Positions 43,135-51,709 of a stretch of 64,000 nt of DNA are shown piece after piece. The stretch is from Streptomyces sp. NBC_01224. Lineage in GTDB: Bacteria > Actinomycetota > Actinomycetes > Streptomycetales > Streptomycetaceae. The notes beneath the pieces were generated by a model, which was not told where the DNA came from, ran no database searches, and saw only the letters and a program-made list of their open reading frames with translations. Each line of letters opens with the position of its first letter. The stretch's first letter is position 1. Location of the stretch: the NCBI RefSeq assembly GCF_036002945.1, contig NZ_CP108529.1, positions 5,141,001 through 5,205,000 on the forward strand, in the 5' to 3' direction. The position numbers and the translations under genes were made by a program.

Positions 43135-43893
43135 TCAGGTGGTGCGGTGGACCTTGGTGTTGGAGGCCTGGGCGCGGGGGCGGACCACCAGGAGGTCGAT
43201 GTTGACGTGGCTGGGGCGGGTGACGGCCCAGGTGATGGTGTCGGCCACGTCGTCTGCGGTGAGGGGGGCCTCGACGCCCGCGTACACCTTCGCCGCCTTC
43301 TCGGTGTCACCGCGGAAGCGGGTCGTGGCGAATCCCTCCGTCTTGACCATGCCCGGGGCGACCTCGATGACCCGGACCGGGGTGCCGACGATCTCCAGGC
43401 GGAGGGTCTCGGCCAGGACGTGTTCGCCGTGCTTGGCGGCCACGTAGCCGCCGCCGCCCTCGTAGGTGGCGAGGCCTGCGGTGGAGGAGAGGATCACGAT
43501 CGTGCCGTCCCCGCCCGCGGTGAGGGCGGGGAGCAGGGCCTGGGTGACGTTGAGCGTGCCGATGACGTTCGTCTCGTACATCTGGCGCCAGTCGGCGGGG
43601 TCGCCGGTGGCGACGGGGTCGGCGCCGAGTGCGCCGCCGGCGTTGTTGACGAGGACGGCGAGGGTACGGAACGCCGTGGCGAACTCGTCCACCGCATCGC
43701 GGTCGGTGACATCCAGGGCGTAGGCCGTTGCCTGGTGGCCCGCCTCGTTGATCTCGGCGGCGAGCGTCTCGATGCGGTCCTTGCGACGGGCGGTCAGGAC
43801 TACGCGGTAGCCGGCGGCGGCCAGCTGTCGGGCGGTCGCGGCGCCGATGCCGCTGCTCGCTCCGGTGATGACGGCGATCGGGATGGCGGCCAT
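43135..43893 (-). CDS. Short-chain dehydrogenase/reductase (classical SDR)
   Basis: 252 residues. Classical SDR motifs: TGASSGIGAATA (residues 10-21, NADP-type with the following RRKDR), DVT at about 62, NNAGG (about 83-87) and the active site Ser in ILSSTAGLATYE with YVAAK (about 148-152). It is most similar in pattern to the YdfG/serine-3-dehydrogenase group that acts on small hydroxy acids. A terminator separates it from rtcB. The next gene upstream is a YnfA-like protein, same strand, 54 bp away. Confidence 0.87.
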   Translation of the reverse strand: MAAIPIAVITGASSGIGAATARQLAAAGYRVVLTARRKDRIETLAAEINEAGHQATAYALDVTDRDAVDEFATAFRTLAVLVNNAGGALGADPVATGDPADWRQMYETNVIGTLNVTQALLPALTAGGDGTIVILSSTAGLATYEGGGGYVAAKHGEHVLAETLRLEIVGTPVRVIEVAPGMVKTEGFATTRFRGDTEKAAKVYAGVEAPLTADDVADTITWAVTRPSHVNIDLLVVRPRAQASNTKVHRTT

Positions 43894-43947
43894 GGCGGAC
43901 TCCTCGGGCAGCTGATCGGTACGGGGCCAGGATAGGCAGGTGCGCGG

Positions 43948-44283
43948 TCAGTGGTTGCGCGGGGCGTACATGATCACGGCCATGCCGGCCAGGCAGATCA
44001 GCGCGCCGATCACGTCCCAGCGGTCGGGGCGGTAGCCGTCGGCGACCATGCCCCAGGCGATCGAGCCCGCGACGAAGACACCGCCGTACGCGGCGAGGAT
44101 GCGGCCGAACTCGCCGTCCGGCTGGAGCGTGGCGACGAAACCGTAGGCACCCAGCGCGATGACGCCCGCGCCGATCCAGATCCAGCCCCGGTGCTCACGC
44201 AAGCCCTGCCAGACGAGCCAGGCGCCGCCGATCTCGAAGAGCGCGGCGATGACGAACAGAGCGACAGAGCGGGCGACGACCAT
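43948..44283 (-). CDS. YnfA/UPF0060 family membrane protein
   Basis: 111 residues with four hydrophobic helices, resembling a small multidrug-resistance-type fold. Signatures of UPF0060: FEIGGAWLVWQGLREHRGW (about 16-34) and AAYGGVFVAGSIAWGMVADG (about 66-85), and the conserved DRWDVIGALICLAGMAVIM end. The family is sometimes linked to small-molecule efflux, but this is not settled. Confidence 0.9.
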   Translation of the reverse strand: MVVARSVALFVIAALFEIGGAWLVWQGLREHRGWIWIGAGVIALGAYGFVATLQPDGEFGRILAAYGGVFVAGSIAWGMVADGYRPDRWDVIGALICLAGMAVIMYAPRNH

Positions 44284-44373
44284 GGAGTCAGGGTGTCATG
44301 GGCGGCGAGGGAGAGGGCGCGCCGAACAGGTGGGTGAATATGGACGATTCGGGGTGATCTGCATCTTCGGGGC

Positions 44374-44520
44374 ATGTTGGTGACACGTAGAGCTGCGCCC
44401 GTGGTGTTCGCCGCGGCGACGGCTGCGACTGTGGTGCTGGGGATGGGTGGCGCGGCTGCGGCTGCGACCGTGACTGCCGGTGCGCCGGAGGTGGTGGCCG
44501 GGGGCATTGCGCCCCGCAGT
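44374..44520 (+). pseudogene. Possible start fragment of a secreted protein gene
   Basis: A frame from the ATG at 44374 begins with a plausible signal peptide (MLVTRRAAPVVFAAATAATV, then Ala-rich to about residue 36) and then turns into Arg-rich, non-protein-like sequence. No good ribosome-binding site. It may be a remnant of a deleted secreted-protein gene in the 385-bp gap (44284-44668), which otherwise holds nothing I can name. Confidence 0.3.
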
Positions 44521-44668
44521 CGTCGGGGCGGACGAGCAGGGAGGTGGTGCGGTCGCCCCTCCAGTGGGTGTGCAGCAGCGGGGCCGGTGATGCCGGAGCG
44601 GCGGCGTCGTCGGGGGGTGACGAGGACGAACGTGCCTTCGTGTGTTATCTGCTTCGTACACTCTCTGC

Positions 44669-45175
44669 ATGCCACAGAAGCCCCGGGCCCGCCGCAGTGC
44701 GCTGATGGCCGAGCTGACCGTCGAGTCGCGCCGCTACATGGCCGCGTACGCCCTCTTCAACCAGGCCGTCGCGGACCATCTGCGGCTCCACCCGACCGAT
44801 CTGCAGTGCCTCAATCTGCTCAGTCTGGAGACGGTGCCGGTCACCACGGGCCGCATCGCGGAGCTGACCGGGCTCACCACGGGGTCGGCGACCCGGCTGG
44901 TCGACCGGCTGGAGCGGGGCGGCTATGTGACACGCGAGCGTGACACGGCCGACCGGCGGCGGGTGCTCGTCACGACCGTCCCGGAGCGGATGGCGGAGAT
45001 CGGTGCGGTGTGGGAGCGGCTGAACGGGGCGTGGGCGGCGATGTTCGAGGCGTACGACGATGACGAAGTGGCTCTGCTCATTGCCCATATGCGGCGGACG
45101 GTCGAGCTGAGTGCACTGCAGGTCACGGCGTTGCGGGAGGGGGCCTCGTCAGTCTCCGGCCCCGGACGGGCTTGA
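44669..45175 (+). CDS. MarR-family transcriptional regulator
   Basis: 168 residues from the ATG at 44669 (MPQKPRARRSALMAELTVES). The winged helix occupies about 35-130: LNLLSLETVPVTTGRIAELTG and LTTGSATRLVDRLERGGYVTRERDTADRRRVLV with the usual D-x-R wing. MarR repressors respond to phenolic or oxidative signals; no operator is obvious. The last 27 bp overlap the end of the convergent Mut7-C gene. Confidence 0.88.
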   Translation: MPQKPRARRSALMAELTVESRRYMAAYALFNQAVADHLRLHPTDLQCLNLLSLETVPVTTGRIAELTGLTTGSATRLVDRLERGGYVTRERDTADRRRVLVTTVPERMAEIGAVWERLNGAWAAMFEAYDDDEVALLIAHMRRTVELSALQVTALREGASSVSGPGRA

Positions 45176-45943
45176 CGGCGCCCGGTCGTGGTCGTTCTCC
45201 TCGGTGTCGTCCGGGGGAGTGGGCGCGAAGTCGTGGAGCGCCTTCGTGACGATCGCATCCAGGCGGGAGTGGTGGGCCCCCCGCCAGTAGACGCGGTCGC
45301 ACTCCGTGCACTGCGCGAAGACGTCGTACGAGCGCCGGGTGCCGTGCTCCAGATGGTCGCTGACGGAGTCCTTGTCGGCCGCCTTCAGCGGGCCGTTGCA
45401 GGCGGTGCATCTGGTCCAGGGGGCCAGATGCGGCGTGAACCGCTCCAGCACGTCGCGCAGTTGGTCATCCGGCCGGTCGCTGTAGACGTACGCCCCGGCC
45501 CAGATCTCCCGCCGGTGCAGGAGCCCGCGGTCCCGGGAGAGCAGTACGCGGCGTTCGTCCGCCGACCGGGTGGCCAGCGCGGCATCACCGATGTCCTCGC
45601 TCTCGTACGCCGCATCGACGCCCAGCAGCCGAAGCCGCCGGGCGAGCGTGCCGAGGTGGACGTCGAGCAGGAACCGCAGGGGTGCGCCCGGGACGCGCTG
45701 GGGGCGTTCCACGGCGCGTACCTCGACCAGCTCGCCCGCCCCCGGGATGTGCGAGACGGGTACGGGGCGGCCGTCGACCAGGAGCTGTCCGGCCTCGGTG
45801 AGCGGGATGCCGAGCGACTCCACGACATGACCGAGGGTGGAGGAGCCGTCGGTGGTCACGGCAGAGCGTCCCCTGCGGCGTGCATGGGCGACGAAGAGCC
45901 GCAGTGCGGGGTCGACTTCGAGGTGGATCTCCGGTCCGTTCAC
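45149..45943 (-). CDS. Mut7-C RNase-fold protein with MoaD/ubiquitin-like N-terminus
   Basis: 264 residues. An N-terminal beta-grasp domain of MoaD/Ub type (about 1-80: LGHVVESLGIPLTEAGQLLV, DGRPVPVSHIPGAGE) is followed by a Mut7-C PIN-like domain (about 88-160: FLLDVHLGTLARRLRLLGVD with the catalytic Asp, VLLSRDRGLLHRR). A zinc ribbon completes it (CTACNGPL ... CTECDRVYWRGAHHSRL, about 178-227). Mut7-C proteins are predicted RNases; the Ub-like fusion is a known bacterial arrangement. It overlaps the convergent MarR gene by 27 bp. Confidence 0.85.
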   Translation of the reverse strand: MNGPEIHLEVDPALRLFVAHARRRGRSAVTTDGSSTLGHVVESLGIPLTEAGQLLVDGRPVPVSHIPGAGELVEVRAVERPQRVPGAPLRFLLDVHLGTLARRLRLLGVDAAYESEDIGDAALATRSADERRVLLSRDRGLLHRREIWAGAYVYSDRPDDQLRDVLERFTPHLAPWTRCTACNGPLKAADKDSVSDHLEHGTRRSYDVFAQCTECDRVYWRGAHHSRLDAIVTKALHDFAPTPPDDTEENDHDRAPSSPSGAGD

Positions 45944-46004
45944 CTCGTCAGGATGTCATTGCGCGGGGTGCGTCAGCCAGGGGTTTCGGCGCCGGGGGCA
46001 GGGC

Positions 46005-46847
46005 TCAGCGGCGGAAGGCTGCCGCGTGTTCCTGGGCCCAGGTGGCGAAGGCGCGGGCCGGGTGGCCGGTCAGCTTCTCCGTGTCGCCGGTCACCTCGGC
46101 CGGTGAGCCGTCCGTGGCGGCCGAGTAGGCGAGCAGCGCGTCGGCGATCGGCTCGGGAACGAAGGGGGCCACGGATTTCTTCCAGGCCTCCCCGGTCACG
46201 GTGTCGACGGTGATGGGGCGCCCGGCCGCCGCCGCCAGCAGGTCGATCTGTTCGGCGGCGGTGAGAGATTCGGGGCCGGTCAGGTGGTATGCCGCGCCCT
46301 GCAGCCGAGGGTCGGTGAGAACGGTGAGGGCGGCCTCGGCGATGTCGGTCCCATGGATCGGGCTGGTGTGGCTGCGGGGGTGGGGGAGGCCGACGGAGCC
46401 GTGGGTCCGTACCGACTCCGCCCACTGGTAGGCGTTGCTCGCGAAGGCGCCGGGGCGGAGCAGCGTCGTGGTGAGGGGCGAGGCTGTCAGGGCCTGTTCC
46501 ACCGCGTGGTGGGAGGCGGCGATCGGGTTGCCGTGGGCGTCCGGGCCGAGGGCCGAGCTGGAGGACAGCAGCACGATGTGGCCGACTCCGGCGGTCTCGG
46601 CCGCGGAGAGGAAGGCGTCGATGCCGGACGCCTCGGCGTAGAGGAAGACGGAGTCGACCCCGTCGAGAGCGGTCGCGAAGGTGGTGGGATCGCCGAGATC
46701 GCAGGCCACGATCGGTACGTCGGCGGGCAGGGTGGTGAGCTTCTCGGGGGTGCGCGAGGCGGCACGTACGGCGTGGCCGTCCCGGTGCAGGAGTGAGACG
46801 AGCGTGGAGCCGATACGGCCTCGGCATCCGGTGACGAGGGTGAGCAT
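46005..46847 (-). CDS. NAD(P)-binding NmrA-like/atypical SDR protein
   Basis: 280 residues. Rossmann start MLTLVTGCRGRIGSTLVSLL (residues 1-20), then RAASRTPEKLTTLP and VACDLGDPTTFATALDGVDS, as in NmrA/QOR2-type atypical SDRs. The SDR Tyr/Lys pair is absent, so it is either a quinone reductase of the QOR2 kind or a redox sensor. Substrate unknown. Its end is 61 bp from the Mut7-C gene, on the same strand. Confidence 0.82.
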   Translation of the reverse strand: MLTLVTGCRGRIGSTLVSLLHRDGHAVRAASRTPEKLTTLPADVPIVACDLGDPTTFATALDGVDSVFLYAEASGIDAFLSAAETAGVGHIVLLSSSSALGPDAHGNPIAASHHAVEQALTASPLTTTLLRPGAFASNAYQWAESVRTHGSVGLPHPRSHTSPIHGTDIAEAALTVLTDPRLQGAAYHLTGPESLTAAEQIDLLAAAAGRPITVDTVTGEAWKKSVAPFVPEPIADALLAYSAATDGSPAEVTGDTEKLTGHPARAFATWAQEHAAAFRR

Positions 46848-46999
46848 GGGGTGGAGCCTCCTCTGATCATTTTTTATCTGTGATGCGCATAAGCTGCGCG
46901 ACGCAGATGAATATCCTGGAGTAGGGCCCGCCCGTCAAACGGTTTCGGGCGTGCCCGAAGCGGATGGGCCCGGGCGGCCCCGGCGCCTACAGTTCCCGC

Positions 47000-47437
47000 A
47001 TGAAGATCCTCGACCTCGAACCCGGCGATGCCCGACTGGCCGCCGACCTGCTTCCCGTCCTGCGCGAACTCCGCCCGCACCTCACCGAGGACCTCTTCCG
47101 GGAGGTGTACGCGAAGGGGCACGCACAGGGGCTGCGGTTCAGCGCCGCCTACGACGACGAGGGCACCTGCGTGGGCGCGGCCGGCTGGCGCATCGTCGAC
47201 AACACCAGCCAGATCCGGATGCTGTATGTGGACGACCTGGTCACCGCCGAAGGCGCCCGTTCCACCGGTGTCGGCCGCCGGCTCCTCGGGCATCTCGAAG
47301 GGCGGGCCAGGGAGGCCGGCTGTCTGCACCTCAACCTGGACTCGGGCACGCAACGCACCGACGCCCACCGCTTCTATCTGCGGGAGCGGCTGAGCATCGT
47401 CGCGTTCAACTTCGACAAGGTCCTTGATCTGGACTGA
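47000..47437 (+). CDS. GNAT-family acetyltransferase
   Basis: 145 residues, ATG at 47000 (MKILDLEPGDARLAADLLPV). The acetyl-CoA-binding stretch is LYVDDLVTAEGARSTGVGRRLLGHL (about 74-98), followed by LDSGTQRTDAHRFYLRERLSIVAFNF. The target is unknown; the YD/VDDL pattern is that of small-molecule acetyltransferases. It stands alone on the plus strand between minus-strand genes. Confidence 0.83.
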   Translation: MKILDLEPGDARLAADLLPVLRELRPHLTEDLFREVYAKGHAQGLRFSAAYDDEGTCVGAAGWRIVDNTSQIRMLYVDDLVTAEGARSTGVGRRLLGHLEGRAREAGCLHLNLDSGTQRTDAHRFYLRERLSIVAFNFDKVLDLD

Positions 47438-47480
47438 GCTCAAGGCCGGGCCCGGTGTGGGCCTGAGCGTGGGCCGAGGT

Positions 47481-48026
47481 TCAGCGCCCAGCGTCCGGGG
47501 CGTCCGGGGTGAGGTCCAGCTGCCAGTCGTTCGTCAGCAGCACATTGCCGGGCGGGTACTCGAAGTCGCACTTGCCGATCAGGGTGAAGCCGGCCTTGCG
47601 GCACACCGCGTTCGACGCGCCGTTGTCGACGGACGGATAGGCGTGCAGATAGCGGTGCTTGTGCTCGGCGCGGGCCTGTTCGGCGACGGCTGTCGTGGCG
47701 GCCGTCGCGATGCCCAGGCCCTGGTATCCGGGGAGGACGGCCCACCCCGTCTCGTACACCTCCCGGCCCTGCCAGGTCCGCTCCCAGAAACCGATCGTGC
47801 CCACGGCCTCGCCCCCGTCGGCCAGGGCGATGCGGAACATCCTGCCTCCGCCCGTCCGGTCCGCGCTCATCGCCACGTAGCGCTCGTGACGCGCTATGAG
47901 CTGCTCCTCCGTCTCGGGGCCGCCCAGATGGTCCATCAGCTCCGGTGCGTTGGCGCGGCGGAGCAGCTCCAGGTCGGCGTCCGACCAGGGCTCGATCCGT
48001 ACGGATGATGAAGCGGTGCGTTCCAT
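47481..48026 (-). CDS. GNAT-family acetyltransferase (RimJ-like)
   Basis: 181 residues from the ATG at 48026 (MERTASSSVRIEPWSDADLE). RimJ/RimL-like layout: GTIGFWERTWQGREVYETGW (about 74-93), then YQGLGIATAATTAVAEQAR and PSVDNGASNAVCRKAGFTLI. It could act on an amino group of a protein or small molecule. Convergent with the preceding GNAT gene. Confidence 0.83.
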   Translation of the reverse strand: MERTASSSVRIEPWSDADLELLRRANAPELMDHLGGPETEEQLIARHERYVAMSADRTGGGRMFRIALADGGEAVGTIGFWERTWQGREVYETGWAVLPGYQGLGIATAATTAVAEQARAEHKHRYLHAYPSVDNGASNAVCRKAGFTLIGKCDFEYPPGNVLLTNDWQLDLTPDAPDAGR

Positions 48027-48096
48027 GCCAAAACTGTAGGACGCGGCACTGACAGCCGGATGGGACTTGGGTAATCGGAGGGGGCCCTCCGGCAAA

Positions 48097-48909
48097 TCAG
48101 CGTGGGGTGAACGCGGTCGGCGGAACACCGACCGTGGCTGTGAAGTCTCTGATCAGGTGGGCCTGGTCGCTGTAACCGAGCTCCGCGGCGAGTGCCGCCC
48201 AGTCCACCTCCGGGTCCGACTCGGCCCGCTCCAGCGCCTCGTGGATGCGGTAGCGGAGGATGACCCACTTGGGGCCGACGCCGACGTACGCGGCGAAGAG
48301 CCGTTGGAGCGAGCGCGACGACAGCCCTTCGATGCGGGCGAGTTCGTCGACACGGCGCACCGTGCGGTCAGTACGCACCAGCTCGACCAGGGCCATCGCA
48401 CGTTCGGCCTGCGGGTCCGGTTCCGGGCCGAGCCCCAGCAGATACGCGTCGAGTGCCGCCACCCGTGCGTCCTCGTCCGCCGGGTCCAGCACGGCCGACG
48501 GCGGGGCGGGCGGGGCGAACACCTCGCCCGCGGGGAGCCGCCGCCCCGTCCACTCCGATACCGGCCGGTCCGGTGCGAACGGGCGGAATCCGCCGGGCCG
48601 GAACTGCGCACCGCAGACCCGCCCCCGGCCCTCCAGCTTCTGCGTGAAGAGCTCCAGACCGATGCCCGAGACCTCTGCGAACCCGGCACCGTGGTCCTCA
48701 CCGGTCCCGTACCGCTGGAAGACCAGATTCACGGACGGGTGCGGCACCAGATGGGAGGCGTACGGCTTCGGCAGATCCCAGTCGATGAGCCAGTAGTGCT
48801 CCAGGTACGGCCGCAGTGCAGGGGCGGGCTCGCGGCGGCGGAAACGTACCTGCGCGAAGAGTTCGGGGGCGTCGACGATGCCCCGGGTGTCGCGTCGAGG
48901 ACCTGCCAT
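48097..48909 (-). CDS. AraC-family transcriptional regulator
   Basis: 270 residues. The N-terminal DUF6597-like ligand domain (about 12-140) contains LEHYWLIDWDLPKPYASHLV and CGAQFRPGGFRPFAPDRPVSE. The AraC double HTH at about 165-270 has VDELARIEGLSSRSLQRLFAAYVGVGPKW and LAAELGYSDQAHLIRDFTATVGVPP. This domain pair is common in Streptomyces as a regulator of nearby small enzymes; the divergent gene at 48998 (89 bp away) is a candidate target. Confidence 0.87.
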   Translation of the reverse strand: MAGPRRDTRGIVDAPELFAQVRFRRREPAPALRPYLEHYWLIDWDLPKPYASHLVPHPSVNLVFQRYGTGEDHGAGFAEVSGIGLELFTQKLEGRGRVCGAQFRPGGFRPFAPDRPVSEWTGRRLPAGEVFAPPAPPSAVLDPADEDARVAALDAYLLGLGPEPDPQAERAMALVELVRTDRTVRRVDELARIEGLSSRSLQRLFAAYVGVGPKWVILRYRIHEALERAESDPEVDWAALAAELGYSDQAHLIRDFTATVGVPPTAFTPR

Positions 48910-48997
48910 GGCGGCGATCCTATGACGCGCGGAACTCCGTGGGGGCAGTGTCGCGTTTCTTCAAGCACCGGTCGGCTCCGGCACGCAGGGTCGAAGC

Positions 48998-49570
48998 ATG
49001 AAGAAGATCAGCGAGTTGCTGGAAGCGGCCGCCGGGCGGGCCGTCCCCGTGATGCACGGGATCGACGACAACAGCCTGGGAGACCCCACACCGTGCGCGG
49101 AGTACGACGTACGGGCCCTGGTCAACCATCTCTTCCAAGTGGTCGTCAACTTCCAGGCCCTGGCGGCCAGGGAGCAGGCCGACTTCGGCGAGGTGCCGGA
49201 CGCCGTCACGGGGGACTGGCGGGCCCGCTTCGGCGAGGAGACGGCGAAGCTGGTGGCGGCCTGGGCCGTGCCCGGCGCCGACGAGGGGACCGCGGGGTCC
49301 ATGGGGCTCCCGGCCAGGACCGTCGGGAACATGGTGCTGGGCGATCTGACCGTTCATGCCTGGGATCTGGCCCGTGCCACCGGCCAGGAGTTCGTTCCGG
49401 ACGAGTCCGTGCTGAGCGAGATCGGTCCCGGGCTGGCCGCGATGGCGCCGATGGCCCGGGAGGCGAAGGTGTTCGGCGAGCCCCATCCCGTACCGGACGG
49501 GGCTAGCCCCTTCGAGCAGGTGCTGGCGCTGACCGGCCGGGATCCGGGCTGGCGGCCTCCCGGCGCGTGA
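48998..49570 (+). CDS. TIGR03086-family (DinB-like mycothiol) metal-binding protein
   Basis: 190 residues. DinB-fold helical bundle with the conserved VRALVNHLFQVVVNF (metal His, about residues 43-57) and LGDLTVHAWDLARATGQ (second His, about 114-130), typical of TIGR03086/maleylpyruvate-isomerase-like mycothiol-dependent proteins. The chemistry is unknown. Divergent from an AraC regulator. The 3' end overlaps the antisense gene at 49503 by 68 bp. Confidence 0.83.
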   Translation: MKKISELLEAAAGRAVPVMHGIDDNSLGDPTPCAEYDVRALVNHLFQVVVNFQALAAREQADFGEVPDAVTGDWRARFGEETAKLVAAWAVPGADEGTAGSMGLPARTVGNMVLGDLTVHAWDLARATGQEFVPDESVLSEIGPGLAAMAPMAREAKVFGEPHPVPDGASPFEQVLALTGRDPGWRPPGA

Positions 49571-49820
49571 CGCCGGGGGCCGGAGGGTGTGTGTCCGGCG
49601 AACCCGGGCTGTCGTAGAGGCCGCCCAGCCTCGTGTAGGCGCCGTCGACGATGTCCTCGGCGTCCACCAGCATCGCGCGCTCGGCCAGCCGCGCCGCCTG
49701 ATGCGTGTACGGGGACGGCGGCGCGGGGTGCCGACGCCGCCACCAGCTCTCGCACGCCGCGTAGATACCGCCGGCGAAGACCAGCACGGGGATGGACAGG
49801 GCCAGCAGAGTGTCGCCCAT
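49503..49820 (-). CDS. Small single-TM protein, unknown
   Basis: 105 residues from the ATG at 49820, with GAGGAGG at an ideal 6-bp spacing. One transmembrane helix at about residues 3-23 (LLALSIPVLVFAGGIYAACE), then a basic stretch (WWRRRHPAPPSP), a helix (QAARLAERAMLVDAEDIVDG) and a Pro-rich tail. Not recognised. The last 68 bp are antisense to the end of the DinB-like gene; either gene could be slightly shorter than I call it. Confidence 0.55.
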   Translation of the reverse strand: MGDTLLALSIPVLVFAGGIYAACESWWRRRHPAPPSPYTHQAARLAERAMLVDAEDIVDGAYTRLGGLYDSPGSPDTHPPAPGVTRREAASPDPGRSAPAPARRG

Positions 49821-49969
49821 GGCAGGCCTCCTCACGGCACGGAAACAACGTAGATGTCTTCTGCATCGGCAGGATCGGCAGGTCAGCTGAAGATCATTCT
49901 TCGGCCAATGTATGGCCGAATGCGGGTGATTGGGGGGCGGGAGCCTTGGGCTGACGCCCCCGGCGCGGC

Positions 49970-51130
49970 CTACCGGCTCCACACATGCACGGCGTCGCCC
50001 GCCTCCGACACCGTGTACCAGGTGCCGTCGCCGAGGGCCGTGACTCCGCCCGATACCGGGAAGGGGTACGCGATCTGTGCCACCACCCGCATCTGCGCAG
50101 CGTCCGCGCTCACCAGCCAGTGGCGCTCCTCGCCGTACTCCTCGTCCCTCTCCGACGTACCGGCGATGACGGTCTCCTCGTCGAGGAAGCCGCACTCGTA
50201 GTCCCAGAGCGTCTCGTCGGCGTCCTTGTCGTCGAGATCGGCCTCGGGGTGGCGGGGAATGGCGTTCTCGGTGTCGAGTTCGGACAGTACGGAACCGTCG
50301 TCGACCCGGTGCACGCCGAGTGTCTCCTCGTAATGAGTCACCGTCAAAAAGCGCTCGCCCGAAGGGCTCACCGCCATCAGGACCCGCTCGTCGTCGCAGA
50401 ACCGCTCGACGGAGAGCTTCTCGCCGTCCCACCGGCCCCACAGCATCGGCACTCCGTCCTGGCCCTCGCCGACGCTCAGCCCCATCCGGGAGGGGTCCGG
50501 GTGCGGGACATGATCCGAGCCCGCGGCGACGGTCTCCGCGTCCGCCCGGCCGAGCACCTGCCCGTCGGCGGCGTCGATGACCAGCCACTCGTCCAGCGCC
50601 TCCGGGTCGGGTCCGGCATCCGCGACGGGGCCGCGGATGTGGGCCCACACCAGTGTCCCGTCCGCCGAGAACACGGCCGAGCCGCTGTCCGCGTACAGAT
50701 GCGAACGGTCGGTCGCGTACTCCTCGTACGACGTGTGGAGCGTGCGGCAGCTGCCGTCCCAGCAGCCGTGCCGGACCTCCCAGCGCACCGCGCCCGTCGG
50801 GTCCACCGCGCGCAGCGCGTGCACCCCGGCGAAGACCGCGAGATCACCGCTCGGCGCCACCGTGCAGGTACCGAAGCGGCGGGGCCAGGGCGCGGGGAAA
50901 CGGATCGCCGGGGCGCCCTCGGTGTCCGGGTCGACGGCGACCAGCTCGGTGTCGCTGCGCTGGAGGAGCAGACGCCGGCCGGAAGCGGGCTGCCCGTCGC
51001 CGGATGCGGGCCGCATGTCCTCCTGATGTGCGGGCCACCGCAGGAGGTGCGGGGCGTCCGCAGCGTCCTGCTTGCGGTCCAGCGGTGCGGCGAGCGTGGT
51101 GACAAGACGTGCGGCGGCAGCCTTGGCCAT
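49970..51130 (-). CDS. Beta-propeller-like protein, unknown
   Basis: 386 residues from the ATG at 51130 (MAKAAAARLVTTLAAPLDRK), 6 bp after GGGGAGGG. It has repeated short beta stretches with GDxV/ADGxV turns (for example DLAVFAGVHALRAVDPTGAV, DGTLVWAHIRGPVADAGPD and DEWLVIDAADGQVLGRADAE), as in WD40/PQQ-type propellers. Very acidic; no signal peptide or TM. The function is unknown; it could be a cytosolic scaffold. The region upstream carries a 20-bp tandem repeat. Confidence 0.65.
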   Translation of the reverse strand: MAKAAAARLVTTLAAPLDRKQDAADAPHLLRWPAHQEDMRPASGDGQPASGRRLLLQRSDTELVAVDPDTEGAPAIRFPAPWPRRFGTCTVAPSGDLAVFAGVHALRAVDPTGAVRWEVRHGCWDGSCRTLHTSYEEYATDRSHLYADSGSAVFSADGTLVWAHIRGPVADAGPDPEALDEWLVIDAADGQVLGRADAETVAAGSDHVPHPDPSRMGLSVGEGQDGVPMLWGRWDGEKLSVERFCDDERVLMAVSPSGERFLTVTHYEETLGVHRVDDGSVLSELDTENAIPRHPEADLDDKDADETLWDYECGFLDEETVIAGTSERDEEYGEERHWLVSADAAQMRVVAQIAYPFPVSGGVTALGDGTWYTVSEAGDAVHVWSR

Positions 51131-51145
51131 GGGTCGGCCCTCCCC

Positions 51146-51185
51146 CTCGTACATGAGTACATCGACTCGTACATGAGTGCATCGG
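51146..51185 (-). repeat. Two 20-bp tandem repeats upstream of the beta-propeller gene
   Basis: Unit CTCGTACATGAGTACATCGA at 51146-51165 and CTCGTACATGAGTGCATCGG at 51166-51185 (18 of 20 identical), followed by GTACGAG, so each unit also has internal GTAC dyads. They begin 16 bp before the start codon. Consistent with two adjacent binding sites for a regulator. Confidence 0.75.
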
Positions 51186-51295
51186 TACGAGGAGAACCGT
51201 ACGGCGGGGGACCGACAGTCGCTCGCGCCCATGAGGTCGGTGACGCCGTGCCTGGACTCCTCGACTGCTCAAGTGTTCGACGTAGTATCCGGTTT

Positions 51296-51586
51296 GTGGA
51301 CCGTGACGATGAGCCAGTCTTCATACGGAGCAAGTGGGGGACGAGCCGCTACGTCTACAACCCCCGGAACCCCATCGGCCTCGCGCTGATCCTGATCACC
51401 CCGCTCTTGGCCGTGGTGATCCTGATCCTCATGCAGGAGCGCGTGGGCCCCTTCGCGCGCCCCGAACCCACGCCGTCGAGCACCGTGCCGGCGTACGAGC
51501 CCTGGCCGGCTTCGACGTACGTCCCTGACACCGACCCCGCGCCGAGCGCGGAGGAGGGGAGCACGGGCGACCCGTCGGGGCTGTGA
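51296..51586 (+). CDS. Small single-TM conserved protein
   Basis: 96 residues from the GTG at 51296 (VDRDDEPVFIRSKWGTSRYV). One transmembrane helix at about 28-48 (PIGLALILITPLLAVVILIL), then a Pro/Ser/Thr-rich acidic tail. The motif KWGTSRYVYNPRNPIGL resembles a Streptomyces family of unknown function. No strong ribosome-binding site is seen, so the start is tentative. Confidence 0.6.
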   Translation: MDRDDEPVFIRSKWGTSRYVYNPRNPIGLALILITPLLAVVILILMQERVGPFARPEPTPSSTVPAYEPWPASTYVPDTDPAPSAEEGSTGDPSGL

Positions 51587-51709
51587 ACCGGAGGGTGCGG
51601 CCGGGCGGCAGTTGCTCCGACTGCTTCGATCGGTATCGGTGTCCCCGCTGCCGGCTCCGGCGGCTGTTGACCGCGACGCTTTCCCGACCGGCGTCAGGTC
51701 CGGTACGTC

